64,000 nucleotides of DNA from Brevibacterium gallinarum. Lineage in GTDB: Bacteria; Actinomycetota; Actinomycetes; Actinomycetales; Brevibacteriaceae. The stretch's first letter is position 1; each line of letters starts with the position of its first letter. Below are positions 19,161-28,137 of the stretch, piece after piece. Position numbers and translations under genes: made by a program. The notes below the pieces were generated by a model. It was not told the DNA's origin. It did not search any database and saw nothing but the letters and a program-made list of their open reading frames with translations. Location: NCBI RefSeq assembly GCF_014836885.1, contig NZ_JACSPY010000013.1, positions 1 through 64,000 on the forward strand. Reading direction: 5' to 3'.

Positions 19161-19794
19161 ACCTCGCCCCCTCGTGCCTCGGAGCGGCGGACCTGCTCCC
19201 AACGTCATTCTGTTCTGGTGATCGTACTGAACGATCGGCGACACCCGACAATCATGTCTCTATTCGATACCGAGGCCTCCCCGTCGGCGTAGGCGCGTCG
19301 ATCCAGGGGCAAGCCATCGCCGGCCACCTGCGATCGACCGAACTCCCAGTGATACCAGATGCATGGTCTCCGCAGCTTGGCGGGGTGAGTGACCACCATG
19401 CGACGGCGGCTCCGCACGGCCTATGTCACTGACCGCATACGGTTCCGCGCCGAACGAGCCGGAGCGCACGTCGGGACTGAGCAGCGTCTTTGCCACACTG
19501 GTCCGATGCAGGACGCAGCGGTCCAGCGCCAATCGCTTCCTAATCCTCCATCCTCTCAGCAACTCGTGGTGTAGCCAGGGACGAGGCCTTCCCTGCTGTC
19601 GTCAATTCGGCAACAACGACAACTGGAGCCTGTCATCACAACGGCCACCCTGGACTGAATCCATACACCCCATGCAGTGCATGGTGAGGAATCCACCCCA
19701 TAGGGACGCAGAAATCTCAAGTCAGAGGCATGAGACAGTCTATCGTCTATCTGAGTATCTGCGGCGTGTCTGTGTCTGTAGCTACGGTTAAGCC
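19161..19794. other. Divergent control region between the Gabija-like pair and the SIR2 gene
   Basis: About 630 bases with no convincing gene; open frames on both strands lack motifs. It holds a perfect 15-base palindrome at 19670-19684. A TACGGT hexamer at 19783-19788 lies 7 bases before the SIR2 start codon, fitting a -10 element for a leaderless transcript starting at the ATG. Confidence 0.5.
19670..19684. promoter_or_regulatory. Perfect palindrome, possible operator
   Basis: CCATGCA-G-TGCATGG is a perfect 7-base inverted repeat around a single G, about 110 bases upstream of the SIR2 gene. It could bind a dimeric regulator, but no regulator gene lies next to it. The CCATGCAT element recurs in the attachment region near 21926-21948. 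Confidence 0.4.
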
Positions 19795-21759
19795 ATGGAC
19801 AGTCACACATCACAGGAGAACCAGCTTCTCAATGTCGCGTTCTCTCTCCACTCGAACCCTGGCGCCTACGCACTCCTGCTCGGAGCTGGAGTCTCTGCAC
19901 CCAGCGGGATCCCTACAGCCTGGGGTGTACTCGAGGACCTCGTCATCCGCGCGGCCGACCTCGCTGGGGCGACACCGGCTGATCCAATGGCCTGGTATCA
20001 GGACTCCTACGGCGCAGCCCCGACCTACGAAGGCGTCCTGGAACATATCGCTCCCACGCAGATCGAACGGCAGCGCCTGCTCCGTGGCTATTTCGAACAA
20101 GACGCCGAGGATGTCGACACGGGACGCAAGCTGCCCACCCCTGCACACCGTGCAATCGCTCGGCTTGTGCGCTCGGAAGCGGTGAAGGTGATCGTGACCT
20201 TGAACTTCGACCACCTCATCGAGCAAGCCATCCGCGCCGAGGGCATCGAACCGACAATCGTCGCCACCCCTGCCGACATTGATGGAATGGCTCCCCTGCA
20301 TACGCTCGACTGCTGTGTCATCCACCTCCACGGTGACTACCTCAACCCGACCAGCATGCTCAACACCTTCACCGAGCTCGAGGCCTACCATCCGAGCACG
20401 CAACGCCTCTTGCAACGGATCCTGGAGGACTACGGCCTGATCATCGCCGGATGGTCAGCAACATACGATCCCGCCCTTCGCGAGGCAATCGCGGAACACT
20501 ATCCGAACCGGTTCACCCTGACCTGGTTCGAGCCCGCCAGCCCATCCGAGAAAGCCACCAGACTACGCATCCTCAAGAAGGGAATCCACGTAGTCCAGGA
20601 TGCCGATACCGGATTCGGAGGCCTCGCCGACGGTGTCACCGCACTAGCAACTCGCCGCGCCCGCCATCCGCTAACGATTCCCGTCGCCGTCGAGACTGCC
20701 AAGCGAGAACTCTCCGGCCGTACCGTAGCGATCGGACTCCACGACACGCTCCACCGCGAGCTCGACACCCTGCACCGCCTCCCAGAGTTCCATCTCACCA
20801 ACTACAACGAGCGCGGCGTCTATGAAAGCAAGCTCGCACGAGTCGAGGAAGCAACGCGGCTGCCTGCAGCCCTCATCGCTGCCCTGGCCTACTGGGGTGA
20901 CGCCACCACCGACCGATGGTGGCTCGACGAGATGCCCCGTTTCGCGACCCGGGCTGATGGTGACGGGAGCGTGGCGCTGCTGTCACTCCGAGTCGTCTCT
21001 GGAACCATCCTCTTCTACACGGCCGGTGTCGCAGCGGTCGCCGCGCAACGATTTGACCTCCTCACGCGACTATTCGCATTGAAGCGCCCCGATCGACACA
21101 GAGGCGGATATGAAACCCTCTCTGCTGGCCTCGACGCAGAAAGGACATATGAGGAAGCGAGGAACACGCGCACGCGGATCTTCGACGTCGTCGCTCCTCT
21201 TATGGCCAGTTCACTGTCCCTCGGAGAAGAACCGCTGGAAGAAGCATGGCAGCAGTTCGAAATACTACGCCTTGCCGTAACTATCCTCACAGAACCCCGA
21301 TTCACCGAGCTCGCCGGCGAGTACAAGAAGTTCGACAGGGCACTTGCTGTCGCCGAAGAGGAAGTGCAGTCGGGGAACTCTGAAGCACAAAGAATCCGCG
21401 CGGGAGCTTGGACCGACCGGGATCGTGTACTCGGCGATATCGGTCGGCTGGCACCCATCGGGTATCCGCACATCCTCACTGCGGACTTTCGTGATGAGCA
21501 CCGAAGGTACCGGAGTGTGACTGCGAACTATCTCATTCACGACCTCAGGGCTGAAGGCACAGCGCATCCGCTGGTCACCAGTGGGCTCTTTGCTGACGTC
21601 GATCATGCACTCATTGCGATCGAAGCAGTCAACGCAATGCTGGGCGGTATCGGCCGCGGTCAAGCATGGGGCAGAGCCCGCAACTCCACCGGTTTTATTC
21701 CCTCCCAAATCTGGATTGACAGCGAACAGACTCCACAGGAACGTACGCATCGAGACTGA
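19795..21759 (+). CDS. SIR2-domain protein, probable anti-phage NADase
   Basis: 654 residues. The N-terminal SIR2 domain shows the NAD-binding ALLLGAGVSAPSGIP (residues 24-38), IVTLNFDHLIEQAI with the conserved Asn/Asp, the catalytic-type histidine in VIHLHGDY, and IIAGWSATYDPAL. The last 350 residues form a helical region without a motif I recognise, probably a sensor or oligomerisation domain. Many stand-alone bacterial SIR2 proteins of this build destroy NAD on phage infection and stop growth. No Shine-Dalgarno sequence precedes ATG 19795; a leaderless start is likely. It is the last gene before the attachment site, adjacent to a Gabija-like pair. Biochemical activity is inferred. Confidence 0.8.
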   Translation: MDSHTSQENQLLNVAFSLHSNPGAYALLLGAGVSAPSGIPTAWGVLEDLVIRAADLAGATPADPMAWYQDSYGAAPTYEGVLEHIAPTQIERQRLLRGYFEQDAEDVDTGRKLPTPAHRAIARLVRSEAVKVIVTLNFDHLIEQAIRAEGIEPTIVATPADIDGMAPLHTLDCCVIHLHGDYLNPTSMLNTFTELEAYHPSTQRLLQRILEDYGLIIAGWSATYDPALREAIAEHYPNRFTLTWFEPASPSEKATRLRILKKGIHVVQDADTGFGGLADGVTALATRRARHPLTIPVAVETAKRELSGRTVAIGLHDTLHRELDTLHRLPEFHLTNYNERGVYESKLARVEEATRLPAALIAALAYWGDATTDRWWLDEMPRFATRADGDGSVALLSLRVVSGTILFYTAGVAAVAAQRFDLLTRLFALKRPDRHRGGYETLSAGLDAERTYEEARNTRTRIFDVVAPLMASSLSLGEEPLEEAWQQFEILRLAVTILTEPRFTELAGEYKKFDRALAVAEEEVQSGNSEAQRIRAGAWTDRDRVLGDIGRLAPIGYPHILTADFRDEHRRYRSVTANYLIHDLRAEGTAHPLVTSGLFADVDHALIAIEAVNAMLGGIGRGQAWGRARNSTGFIPSQIWIDSEQTPQERTHRD

Positions 21760-22015
21760 ACTCGGCCAACGGTGTGGACTCCTGTCTCGACATCGGAGCA
21801 AGCAGCCAGACGACCATCGCACCTCCAGAAGTGAGGAGCCACTCGCAGAAGCTCTCGCAGCGGCCAGGCTCATGCCGGAGGACACGCGAGGCAGTTGAAA
21901 CGCCGGGACCAAACCGGGACCAGAACCATGCATCCCATGCATCCCATGACGTGAAACTCGCCCCACAGGACCGCAATAATCCCAGTTCAGAGGCCAGAAG
22001 TGGCCTGTCGTCCAC
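21760..22015. repeat. Attachment-site flank with short direct and inverted repeats
   Basis: No gene. Two copies of CCGGGACCA start 11 bases apart (21903 and 21914), one helical turn. A 9-base unit CATGCATCC is repeated in tandem (CCATG at 21926, 21935 and 21944). A hairpin AGGCCA-GAAG-TGGCCT spans 21991-22006. Such clusters next to a tRNA 3' end are typical of recombinase or excisionase binding sites. Confidence 0.55.
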
Positions 22016-22060
22016 CTGGGGGTGCAGAGGTCGTGGGTTCGAATCCCGCTAGCCCGACCA
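22016..22060 (+). tRNA. 3' half of a tRNA-Pro(GGG) gene: island attachment site
   Basis: Reading from 22016: anticodon loop CTGGGGG (anticodon GGG at 22018-22020), 3' anticodon-stem strand TGCAG, variable loop AGGTC, T arm GTGGG-TTCGAAT-CCCGC, acceptor strand TAGCCCG, discriminator A and encoded CCA. The 5' half is missing: the bases before the loop do not pair with TGCAG and no CGGGCTA acceptor strand is found upstream. It is therefore a tRNA fragment left at the island-chromosome junction, with crossover in the anticodon loop. The intact gene should lie at the other end of the island, outside the window. Confidence 0.78.
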
Positions 22061-22067
22061 GCGATGA

Positions 22068-22095
22068 GGGCCCCGGTCACCGACCGGGGCCCTTG
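22068..22095 (+). terminator. Rho-independent type hairpin after the tRNA fragment
   Basis: GGGCCCCGGTC-ACC-GACCGGGGCCC forms a perfect 11-base-pair stem with a 3-base loop, followed by TTGTG. The U tract is poor, as usual in high-GC actinomycetes. It is the native terminator of the chromosomal tRNA gene. Confidence 0.7.
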
Positions 22096-22142
22096 TGCAT
22101 CCGCGGGCACCCTGGGCTGCGGCTGCGGCCAGTCCCGTGGGT

Positions 22143-22667
22143 TCAGTCTTCGGGATCCGGGTCTGCGGGGTCCGGGCCTGTCTCGGCGCGGCGCAGCCCG
22201 ACCGTCAGCCCGACGATCGCGGCGACGAAGACGGCGCTGAGCCCGAGCGTGACGGCCGGGCTCTCCCGGTAGGCGGTGACGATCGCACTGAGGCCGACGA
22301 GCCCGACAGTCGAGTAGATGAGCGCCCACACGGCTCCGCCCAGACCGAGGGCCGGCAAGTACCGGCGCAGGCTCATGCCGATCGACCCGGCGGCCAGGTT
22401 GACGACGGTCTGCACACCGATGAGCAGGAAGCTCACCGCCACCGCGGCCGCCCCGTAGCGGCGCAGCAGCTGCTCGGCATGCTGGTAGCGGCCTGACTGC
22501 ATGATCCGCTCGACCCGCTGGATGCGGCTGACACCCCGGCGGGCGAGCCTGCCGAGCAGGTAGGTGCCGCCGGCACGGAAGATGATGACGGCGTACATGA
22601 TGAGCCACACGACGAAGAGCGGCAGCGGCCAGTCAGCGGGATTCACCACTCCATCGTAGACCCTCAC
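22143..22667 (-). CDS. VTT/DedA-like small membrane protein
   Basis: 174 residues with about five hydrophobic segments. NPADWPLPLFVVWL at the start, FRAGGTYLLGR and the conserved small-residue region SIGMSLRRYLPAL are typical of actinobacterial VTT-domain (DedA-like) proteins, which are thought to help lipid movement across the membrane. The start is GTG 22667 or an internal GTG about 6 codons later. The C-terminus is a proline/aspartate tail. It is the first chromosomal gene beyond the island boundary and is transcribed towards it. Confidence 0.7.
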   Translation of the reverse strand: MRVYDGVVNPADWPLPLFVVWLIMYAVIIFRAGGTYLLGRLARRGVSRIQRVERIMQSGRYQHAEQLLRRYGAAAVAVSFLLIGVQTVVNLAAGSIGMSLRRYLPALGLGGAVWALIYSTVGLVGLSAIVTAYRESPAVTLGLSAVFVAAIVGLTVGLRRAETGPDPADPDPED

Positions 22668-22809
22668 TTCGGTTCACCTCACCTGGAATTCCTGCCGCGC
22701 GGTGTGAGCTTGCCTACCCCGCACCCCGGCCCGGTGCTCCCCCAGCGCTGCCCGGCCACGGGCTAGGATTCACTCAGAGCCCGTCTGAGCCCGGAGGAAC
22801 CACATCATC

Positions 22810-25800
22810 GTGCATGCACCGCAGTTCCCGGGAGCGCATCGCGCCGCCCCTGAACGCACGCTCATCGACATCCTCATCGACGTCGCATCCCAGCACCCCG
22901 AAGCACCGGCCCTTGACGACGGGGTGCGCTCGATCAGCTACACCCAGCTGCTGGAGGCGATGCGCGACTTCGGCCACCAGCTCCACGACGCCGGTGTCGG
23001 CCCCGGCGACACGGTCGGCGTCCGTGTGCCCTCCGGCACCCTCGACCTCTACATTGCGATCCTCTCGACCCTCATGATCGGCGCAGCCTACGTCCCCGTC
23101 GACGTCGACGACCCCGATGAGCGGGCCGCCACCGTGTTCTCCGAAGCCGCGGTCACCGCGATCGTCACCGCCGGACTGCAGATCGAGTCGCGCCGCGATC
23201 CTGCGACCGAGGCGGTGCCGGCCCTGCGTGCCCCGGAGCCGGATGATGACTGCTGGGTGATCTTCACCTCCGGTTCGACCGGCAAACCCAAGGGCGTAGC
23301 CGTCACCCACCGCTCAGCTGCTGCCTTCGTCGACGCCGAAGCCCGGATCTTCTGCCAGGACGAGCCGATCGGCCCCGGCGACCGGGTGCTCGCCGGGCTC
23401 TCAGTGGCCTTCGACGCCAGCTGTGAGGAGATGTGGCTGGCATGGGCGCACGGGGCCTGCCTGGTGCCCGCCCCGCGCGCACTCGTGAAGTCCGGCATGG
23501 ACCTGGGCCCCTGGCTGGCCGGCCGGCGCATCAGCATCGTCTCGACAGTGCCGACGCTGGCCGCGCTGTGGCCGGCGGAGACGCTCGAGAGTGTGCGGCT
23601 GCTGATCTTCGGCGGCGAGGCCTGCCCGCCGGAGCTTGCCCAGCGGCTGTCGGACGGCACCCGCGAGGTGTGGAACACCTACGGCCCGACCGAGGCGACC
23701 GTCGTCGCCTGCGCCGCCCCGCTCGGCGGGCCCGGCCCGGTGCGCATCGGCCTGCCGCTCGACGGCTGGGATCTGGCCATCGTCGACGCTGAGGGCATCC
23801 CCGTCGCAGACGGCGAGAGCGGCGAGCTCATCATCGGCGGCGTCGGCCTGGCCCGCTACCTCGACCCGGCCAAGGATGCCGAGAAGTACGCGCCGATGCC
23901 CACCCTCGGCTGGCAGCGCGCCTACCGCTCCGGCGACCTCGTCGTCAATGACCCTGCCGGGCTGCTGTTCGTCGGCCGCGCCGATGAGCAGATCAAGCTC
24001 GGCGGCCGGCGCATCGAACTCGGTGAGATCGACGCCGCCCTCCAAGCGCTGCCCGGAGTCTCCGGTGCCGCCGCAGCGGTCAAGTCCACCCCCGCCGGCA
24101 CCCAGCTGCTCATCGGCTACCTCGCCCCTGCCGACAACTCGGCGCCGGCACCCCTGGCCGACTGGGAAGCCCAGCTTCGCGAGGTGCTGCCACCGGCGCT
24201 CGTGCCCCGCCTGGCGGTCGTCGACACGCTGCCGACGAAGACCTCCGGCAAGGTCGACCGCAACGCCCTGCCGTGGCCGCTTGCCGACATCGTCGACGAC
24301 GCCTCCGGTGAGGCGGTGCCCGAGGAGGCCGACTGGATCGCCGAGCAGTGGCAGGCGGTGCTCGGCGGCCGCCCGAGCATGGACACCGACTTCTTCACCG
24401 CCGGCGGCGGCTCCCTGGCCGCCGCCCAGCTCGTCTCCCGGCTGCGCGCCCGACACACCACCATCACCGTCGGCGACGTCTACTCCCATCCGCGCTTCGG
24501 GGCGCTGGCCGAACTGTGCCTCGGCGACGAGGGCGCCGGCAGCGCGGTGCCCGGCCGGCATCGCACGGTCACCCGCACCCGCCGGTCGATGCAGTGGCTG
24601 CAGACGCTGCTCGGCACGCTCGTGACGATCCTGGCCGGGATGCGCTGGGTCGTCCTCCTCATGGCCGCAGCCAACCTCGCCGCCTGGCAGGGTGCGCCGC
24701 TCATCACCACCCCGTGGTGGCTCATCATCGTGCTGTGGGCGGTGTTCGTCTCCGGCTGGGGCAAGATGCTCGTCTCCGCGCTCAGCGCCCGCGCCCTCAT
24801 GGCAGGAGTCAGGCCGGGAGTGTACCCGCGCTCCGGCAGCGTGCACCTGCGGCTGTGGCTCGCCGAGCACATCCAGGACCTCGCCGGCGCCGTCTCAGTC
24901 GCCAACGCCCCATGGGTGACGTGGTACGCCCGGCTGCTGGGCAACAAGATCGGCCGCGATGTCGACATGCACACCATCCCGCCGGTCACCGGACTGCTGA
25001 CGATCGACCGCGGTGCCGCCGTCGAACCCGAAGTCGACCTCAAGGGCTGGTGGGTCGATGGCGACCTGCTGCGCATCGGCACGATCGACATCGGCCGCGA
25101 CGCCACCGTCGGGGCACGCTCGACACTCATGCCCGGCACCCGCATCGGCCAAGACGCCCACGTCGAACCCGGCTCGGCAGTGACCGGGAAGGTGCGCAAG
25201 AACCAGGTGTTCTCCGGCTCACCGGCGGTGCGCATCGGCAAGAAGCGCCGCACCTGGCCCGACCCACCCGACCGCCGCGCCCGCACCCCGTTCCTGTTCT
25301 ACGCACTCGGCTCCCAGCTCCACGCCCTCATCCCGTACATCGCGCTCATCCCGGGAGTGGCGCTCATGCTCGCACTCACCGGGCCCGAGGTGTTCGCCCA
25401 GCCGCTGACGCTGCTCGCCTGGGCACCAGCACAGGCGCTCATCTGGTTCCTCACCACCGCGCTCCTCGTCGTCGTCTCGGTGCGCACCCTAGCGATCGGG
25501 ATGCGCGAGGGCCTGTTCCCGGTCCGGTCGATGATGGGCTTCCGGCTGTGGGCCACCGAGCGGATCCTCGACATGGCCCGCGACCTGCTCTTCCCGCTGT
25601 ATGCCAGCCTGTTCACCCCGATCTGGCTGCGCATCCTCGGAGCGAAGGTCGGCCGCAACGTCGAAGTCTCCACCGTCCTTCTCGTGCCCTCGATGACGCA
25701 GATCGCCTCTGGGGCGTTCCTGGCCGATGACACGATGGTCGCCTCCTATGAGCTCGGCCACGGCTGGATGCGCATCGGCCGGGCCAAGGTCGGCAAACGC

Positions 25801-26802
25801 GCCTTCCTCGGCAACTCCGGCATCGCCGCCGCCGGGCGCCGCGTGCCGAAGAACGCGCTTGTCGCCGTGCTCTCAGCAGCCCCGGTCAAAGCGAAGAAGG
25901 GCAGCTCCTGGATCGGCTCCCCGCCAGTCGAGCTGCGCCGCAGCGAAGTCGATGCCGATGAGGCACTGACCTACAACCCGCCTGTCCGCCTCAAGGTCGC
26001 CCGCGGCTGCTGGGAGGCGCTGCGCGGCCTGTCCGTCATCACCGCAGGCCTGCTCATCACCGGGCTGCTCGTCACGCTCTACGGACTGCTCGCAGCCGGT
26101 GCCGCACTCGCCGAGGCGACCGGCGCCTCGGCAGCGGTGCTGGCACCCCTGACGCTCGTCATCGGCTCCGGAGTCGTCATGATGGCCACCGGCGCCGTCG
26201 CCGCCGGCACTGCGGTCATCGCCAAGTGGGCCTTCGTCGGCCGCACGCAGCCGAGTGAGCATCCGCTGTGGTCGAGCTTCATCTGGCGCAACGAGGTTGC
26301 CGACTGCTTCGTCGAACTCATCGCCGCCCCGTGGTTCGCCCGCACCGCCGTCGGCACCCCGGCACTCGTGTGGTTCCTGCGCGCCCTCGGGGCGAAGATC
26401 GGCCACGGTGTGTGGTGCGAGACCTACTGGCTGCCCGAAGCCGACCTCGTGACTCTGGCCGACAACTCCACAGTCAACCGCGGCTGCGTTGTCCAGACCC
26501 ACCTGTTCCACGACCGGGTGATGTCCCTGGACACCGTCACCCTCGACCCCGGTGCCACACTCGGGCCCAACAGCGTCATCCTGCCAGCGGCCACGATCGG
26601 CCAGGCCGCCACCGTCGGGCCGACCTCGCTGGTCATGCGCGGTGAGTTCGTGCCCCCGCACGCCTACTTCTCCGGCAACCCCGTTGTCCCCTGGATCGAC
26701 GCCCCTCCCCTGCCGGAGACCCCGCACCGGCCCGCACCGGCCAGCGCAGAACGCACCACCTGTCCACCTGAGACCCCGACCGATTCCGAGGACACCCGTT
26801 GA
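22810..26802 (+). CDS. NRPS-like adenylation/carrier protein with C-terminal membrane and beta-helix domains
   Basis: 1330 residues from GTG 22810, with GGAGG 12 bases upstream. Domain order: an AMP-binding adenylation domain (FTSGSTGKPKGVAVTH, YGPTEATV, GRADEQIKLGGRRIE, a KTSGKVDR core), a peptidyl-carrier domain with phosphopantetheine serine S535 (GGGSLAA), then a long region of membrane helices alternating with left-handed beta-helix acyltransferase-like hexapeptide repeats (three blocks). This is the non-ribosomal peptide synthetase terminal-domain architecture, related to the Pls proteins that make epsilon-poly-L-lysine-type polymers without a condensation domain. The product is unknown; a cationic homo-oligomer is one possibility. 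The stop overlaps the TTG start of the M1 peptidase. Confidence 0.85.
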   Translation: MHAPQFPGAHRAAPERTLIDILIDVASQHPEAPALDDGVRSISYTQLLEAMRDFGHQLHDAGVGPGDTVGVRVPSGTLDLYIAILSTLMIGAAYVPVDVDDPDERAATVFSEAAVTAIVTAGLQIESRRDPATEAVPALRAPEPDDDCWVIFTSGSTGKPKGVAVTHRSAAAFVDAEARIFCQDEPIGPGDRVLAGLSVAFDASCEEMWLAWAHGACLVPAPRALVKSGMDLGPWLAGRRISIVSTVPTLAALWPAETLESVRLLIFGGEACPPELAQRLSDGTREVWNTYGPTEATVVACAAPLGGPGPVRIGLPLDGWDLAIVDAEGIPVADGESGELIIGGVGLARYLDPAKDAEKYAPMPTLGWQRAYRSGDLVVNDPAGLLFVGRADEQIKLGGRRIELGEIDAALQALPGVSGAAAAVKSTPAGTQLLIGYLAPADNSAPAPLADWEAQLREVLPPALVPRLAVVDTLPTKTSGKVDRNALPWPLADIVDDASGEAVPEEADWIAEQWQAVLGGRPSMDTDFFTAGGGSLAAAQLVSRLRARHTTITVGDVYSHPRFGALAELCLGDEGAGSAVPGRHRTVTRTRRSMQWLQTLLGTLVTILAGMRWVVLLMAAANLAAWQGAPLITTPWWLIIVLWAVFVSGWGKMLVSALSARALMAGVRPGVYPRSGSVHLRLWLAEHIQDLAGAVSVANAPWVTWYARLLGNKIGRDVDMHTIPPVTGLLTIDRGAAVEPEVDLKGWWVDGDLLRIGTIDIGRDATVGARSTLMPGTRIGQDAHVEPGSAVTGKVRKNQVFSGSPAVRIGKKRRTWPDPPDRRARTPFLFYALGSQLHALIPYIALIPGVALMLALTGPEVFAQPLTLLAWAPAQALIWFLTTALLVVVSVRTLAIGMREGLFPVRSMMGFRLWATERILDMARDLLFPLYASLFTPIWLRILGAKVGRNVEVSTVLLVPSMTQIASGAFLADDTMVASYELGHGWMRIGRAKVGKRAFLGNSGIAAAGRRVPKNALVAVLSAAPVKAKKGSSWIGSPPVELRRSEVDADEALTYNPPVRLKVARGCWEALRGLSVITAGLLITGLLVTLYGLLAAGAALAEATGASAAVLAPLTLVIGSGVVMMATGAVAAGTAVIAKWAFVGRTQPSEHPLWSSFIWRNEVADCFVELIAAPWFARTAVGTPALVWFLRALGAKIGHGVWCETYWLPEADLVTLADNSTVNRGCVVQTHLFHDRVMSLDTVTLDPGATLGPNSVILPAATIGQAATVGPTSLVMRGEFVPPHAYFSGNPVVPWIDAPPLPETPHRPAPASAERTTCPPETPTDSEDTR

Positions 26803-28106
26803 CCGCTGTCGACTCCTACACACCTGACTCCGGCACCACCATGCTGCGGGTCGAGCACTACGACCTCACGCTCGACTACCGCATCGCCCCCAACCGGCTC
26901 GCCGGCCACGCCCGGCTGCGGGTGCGCCTGCTGGAGGACACCAGCGCCTTCGAACTCGACCTAGCCGGCCTGCAGGTGTCCAAGGCGATCGTCGACGGCA
27001 CCCGGGCACGGTGGCGGCAGCGCGGCCGCAAGCTCATCGTCCAGCCCCGCCGGACCTATCAGCGCGGTACTGTGAGCACCGTCGAGATCTCCTACGCCGG
27101 CAATCCGCAGCCGGCGATGGGCATGTGGGGAGATGTCGGCTGGGAGGAGCTGACCGACGGGGTGCTGGTCGCCGGTCAGCCCAACGGTGCGGCCACCTGG
27201 TTTCCGTGCAACGACCATCCGTCGAACAAAGCGGATTTCCGCATCTCGGTGCTCGTCGAGTCACCGTATGCCGTCATCTCGAACGGCCGGCTCGTGAGCA
27301 CCTCCCGCAAGGCCGGGCGCACCCGGTGGGTGTGGGAGTCCCAGGCGCCGCTGGCCCCGTACCTGGCGACTGTGCAGATCGGGCAGTACGAGACCACCGA
27401 GCTGGCGCCGGCCCAGCGACCGGGCCCGGTGCCGATGAGCATCGCCTGCTCACGCGGACTGCGGGAGCGCGCCCAGCGGGCATTGGGCAAGCAGCACGAC
27501 ATGATGCGCATCTTCAGCGACTGGTTCGGCCCGTATCCCTTCGAGCACTACGGCGTCGTCATCACCGATGACGTGCTCGAGATCCCGTTGGAGTCCCAGC
27601 CGCTGTCGATCCTGGGCCCGAACCACCTGGCCGCGACATGGGAGGCCGAACGGCTCGTCGCCCACGAGATGGCCCACCAGTGGTTCGGCAATTCGCTCAC
27701 GCTGACCCACTGGTCGGACATCTGGCTCAATGAGGGCTTCGCCTGCTACGCCGAATGGCTGTGGGCCCAGGCCGCCGGACGCGGTCGCACCGATGAGCTC
27801 GCCCGCATCCACTGGGATCTGCTCGACAGCCAGCGCCAGGATCTGGTGCTGGCCGATCCGGGTCCAGCAGACATGTTCGATGACCGGATCTACAAGCGCG
27901 GGGCGCTGACCCTGCACGCCCTCCGGCTGCGCATCGGCGATGAGTGGTTCCGGCGGCTGCTGCGCGGCTGGACGCAGCGCTACCGGCACGGCTACGTCAC
28001 GACCGCCGACTTCCTCGACCTGGCAGCAGAGGTCACCGGCTCCTCGGTCGCACCGATCGTCGACCCGTGGCTGTACGAGGAACGGCTGCCGCAGCTGCCG
28101 AGCTGA
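26799..28106 (+). CDS. M1 family zinc metallopeptidase
   Basis: 435 residues, starting at TTG 26799 inside the last codons of the NRPS-like gene (TTGA overlap). The zinc site is H289-E290-x-x-H293 in HEMAHQWFG with E312 in NEGFACY, and an upstream GQPNGAATWFPCNDHP segment stands where M1 enzymes have their substrate-binding beta domain. The protein is short for aminopeptidase N, as in the compact actinobacterial M1 group, and has no signal peptide. Coupling to the NRPS-like gene suggests that it trims, or protects against, the peptide product; this is inference. Confidence 0.88.
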   Translation: MTAVDSYTPDSGTTMLRVEHYDLTLDYRIAPNRLAGHARLRVRLLEDTSAFELDLAGLQVSKAIVDGTRARWRQRGRKLIVQPRRTYQRGTVSTVEISYAGNPQPAMGMWGDVGWEELTDGVLVAGQPNGAATWFPCNDHPSNKADFRISVLVESPYAVISNGRLVSTSRKAGRTRWVWESQAPLAPYLATVQIGQYETTELAPAQRPGPVPMSIACSRGLRERAQRALGKQHDMMRIFSDWFGPYPFEHYGVVITDDVLEIPLESQPLSILGPNHLAATWEAERLVAHEMAHQWFGNSLTLTHWSDIWLNEGFACYAEWLWAQAAGRGRTDELARIHWDLLDSQRQDLVLADPGPADMFDDRIYKRGALTLHALRLRIGDEWFRRLLRGWTQRYRHGYVTTADFLDLAAEVTGSSVAPIVDPWLYEERLPQLPS

Positions 28107-28137
28107 CCGGTCCCCGTCGCGCGCCCCGGCGCTGGAC

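Noticed and set aside
22000..22060. A complete tRNA gene ending at 22060
   Set aside because: The T arm, acceptor strand and anticodon loop are good, but no 5' acceptor strand, D arm or matching 5' anticodon stem is present upstream.
22068..22095. Hairpin as a regulatory RNA element
   Set aside because: A perfect GC-rich stem directly after a tRNA 3' end is best explained as the tRNA terminator.
23401..24870. 489-codon open frame on the minus strand
   Set aside because: Antisense to the adenylation domain of the NRPS-like gene; repetitive Gly/Ala/Arg composition without motifs.
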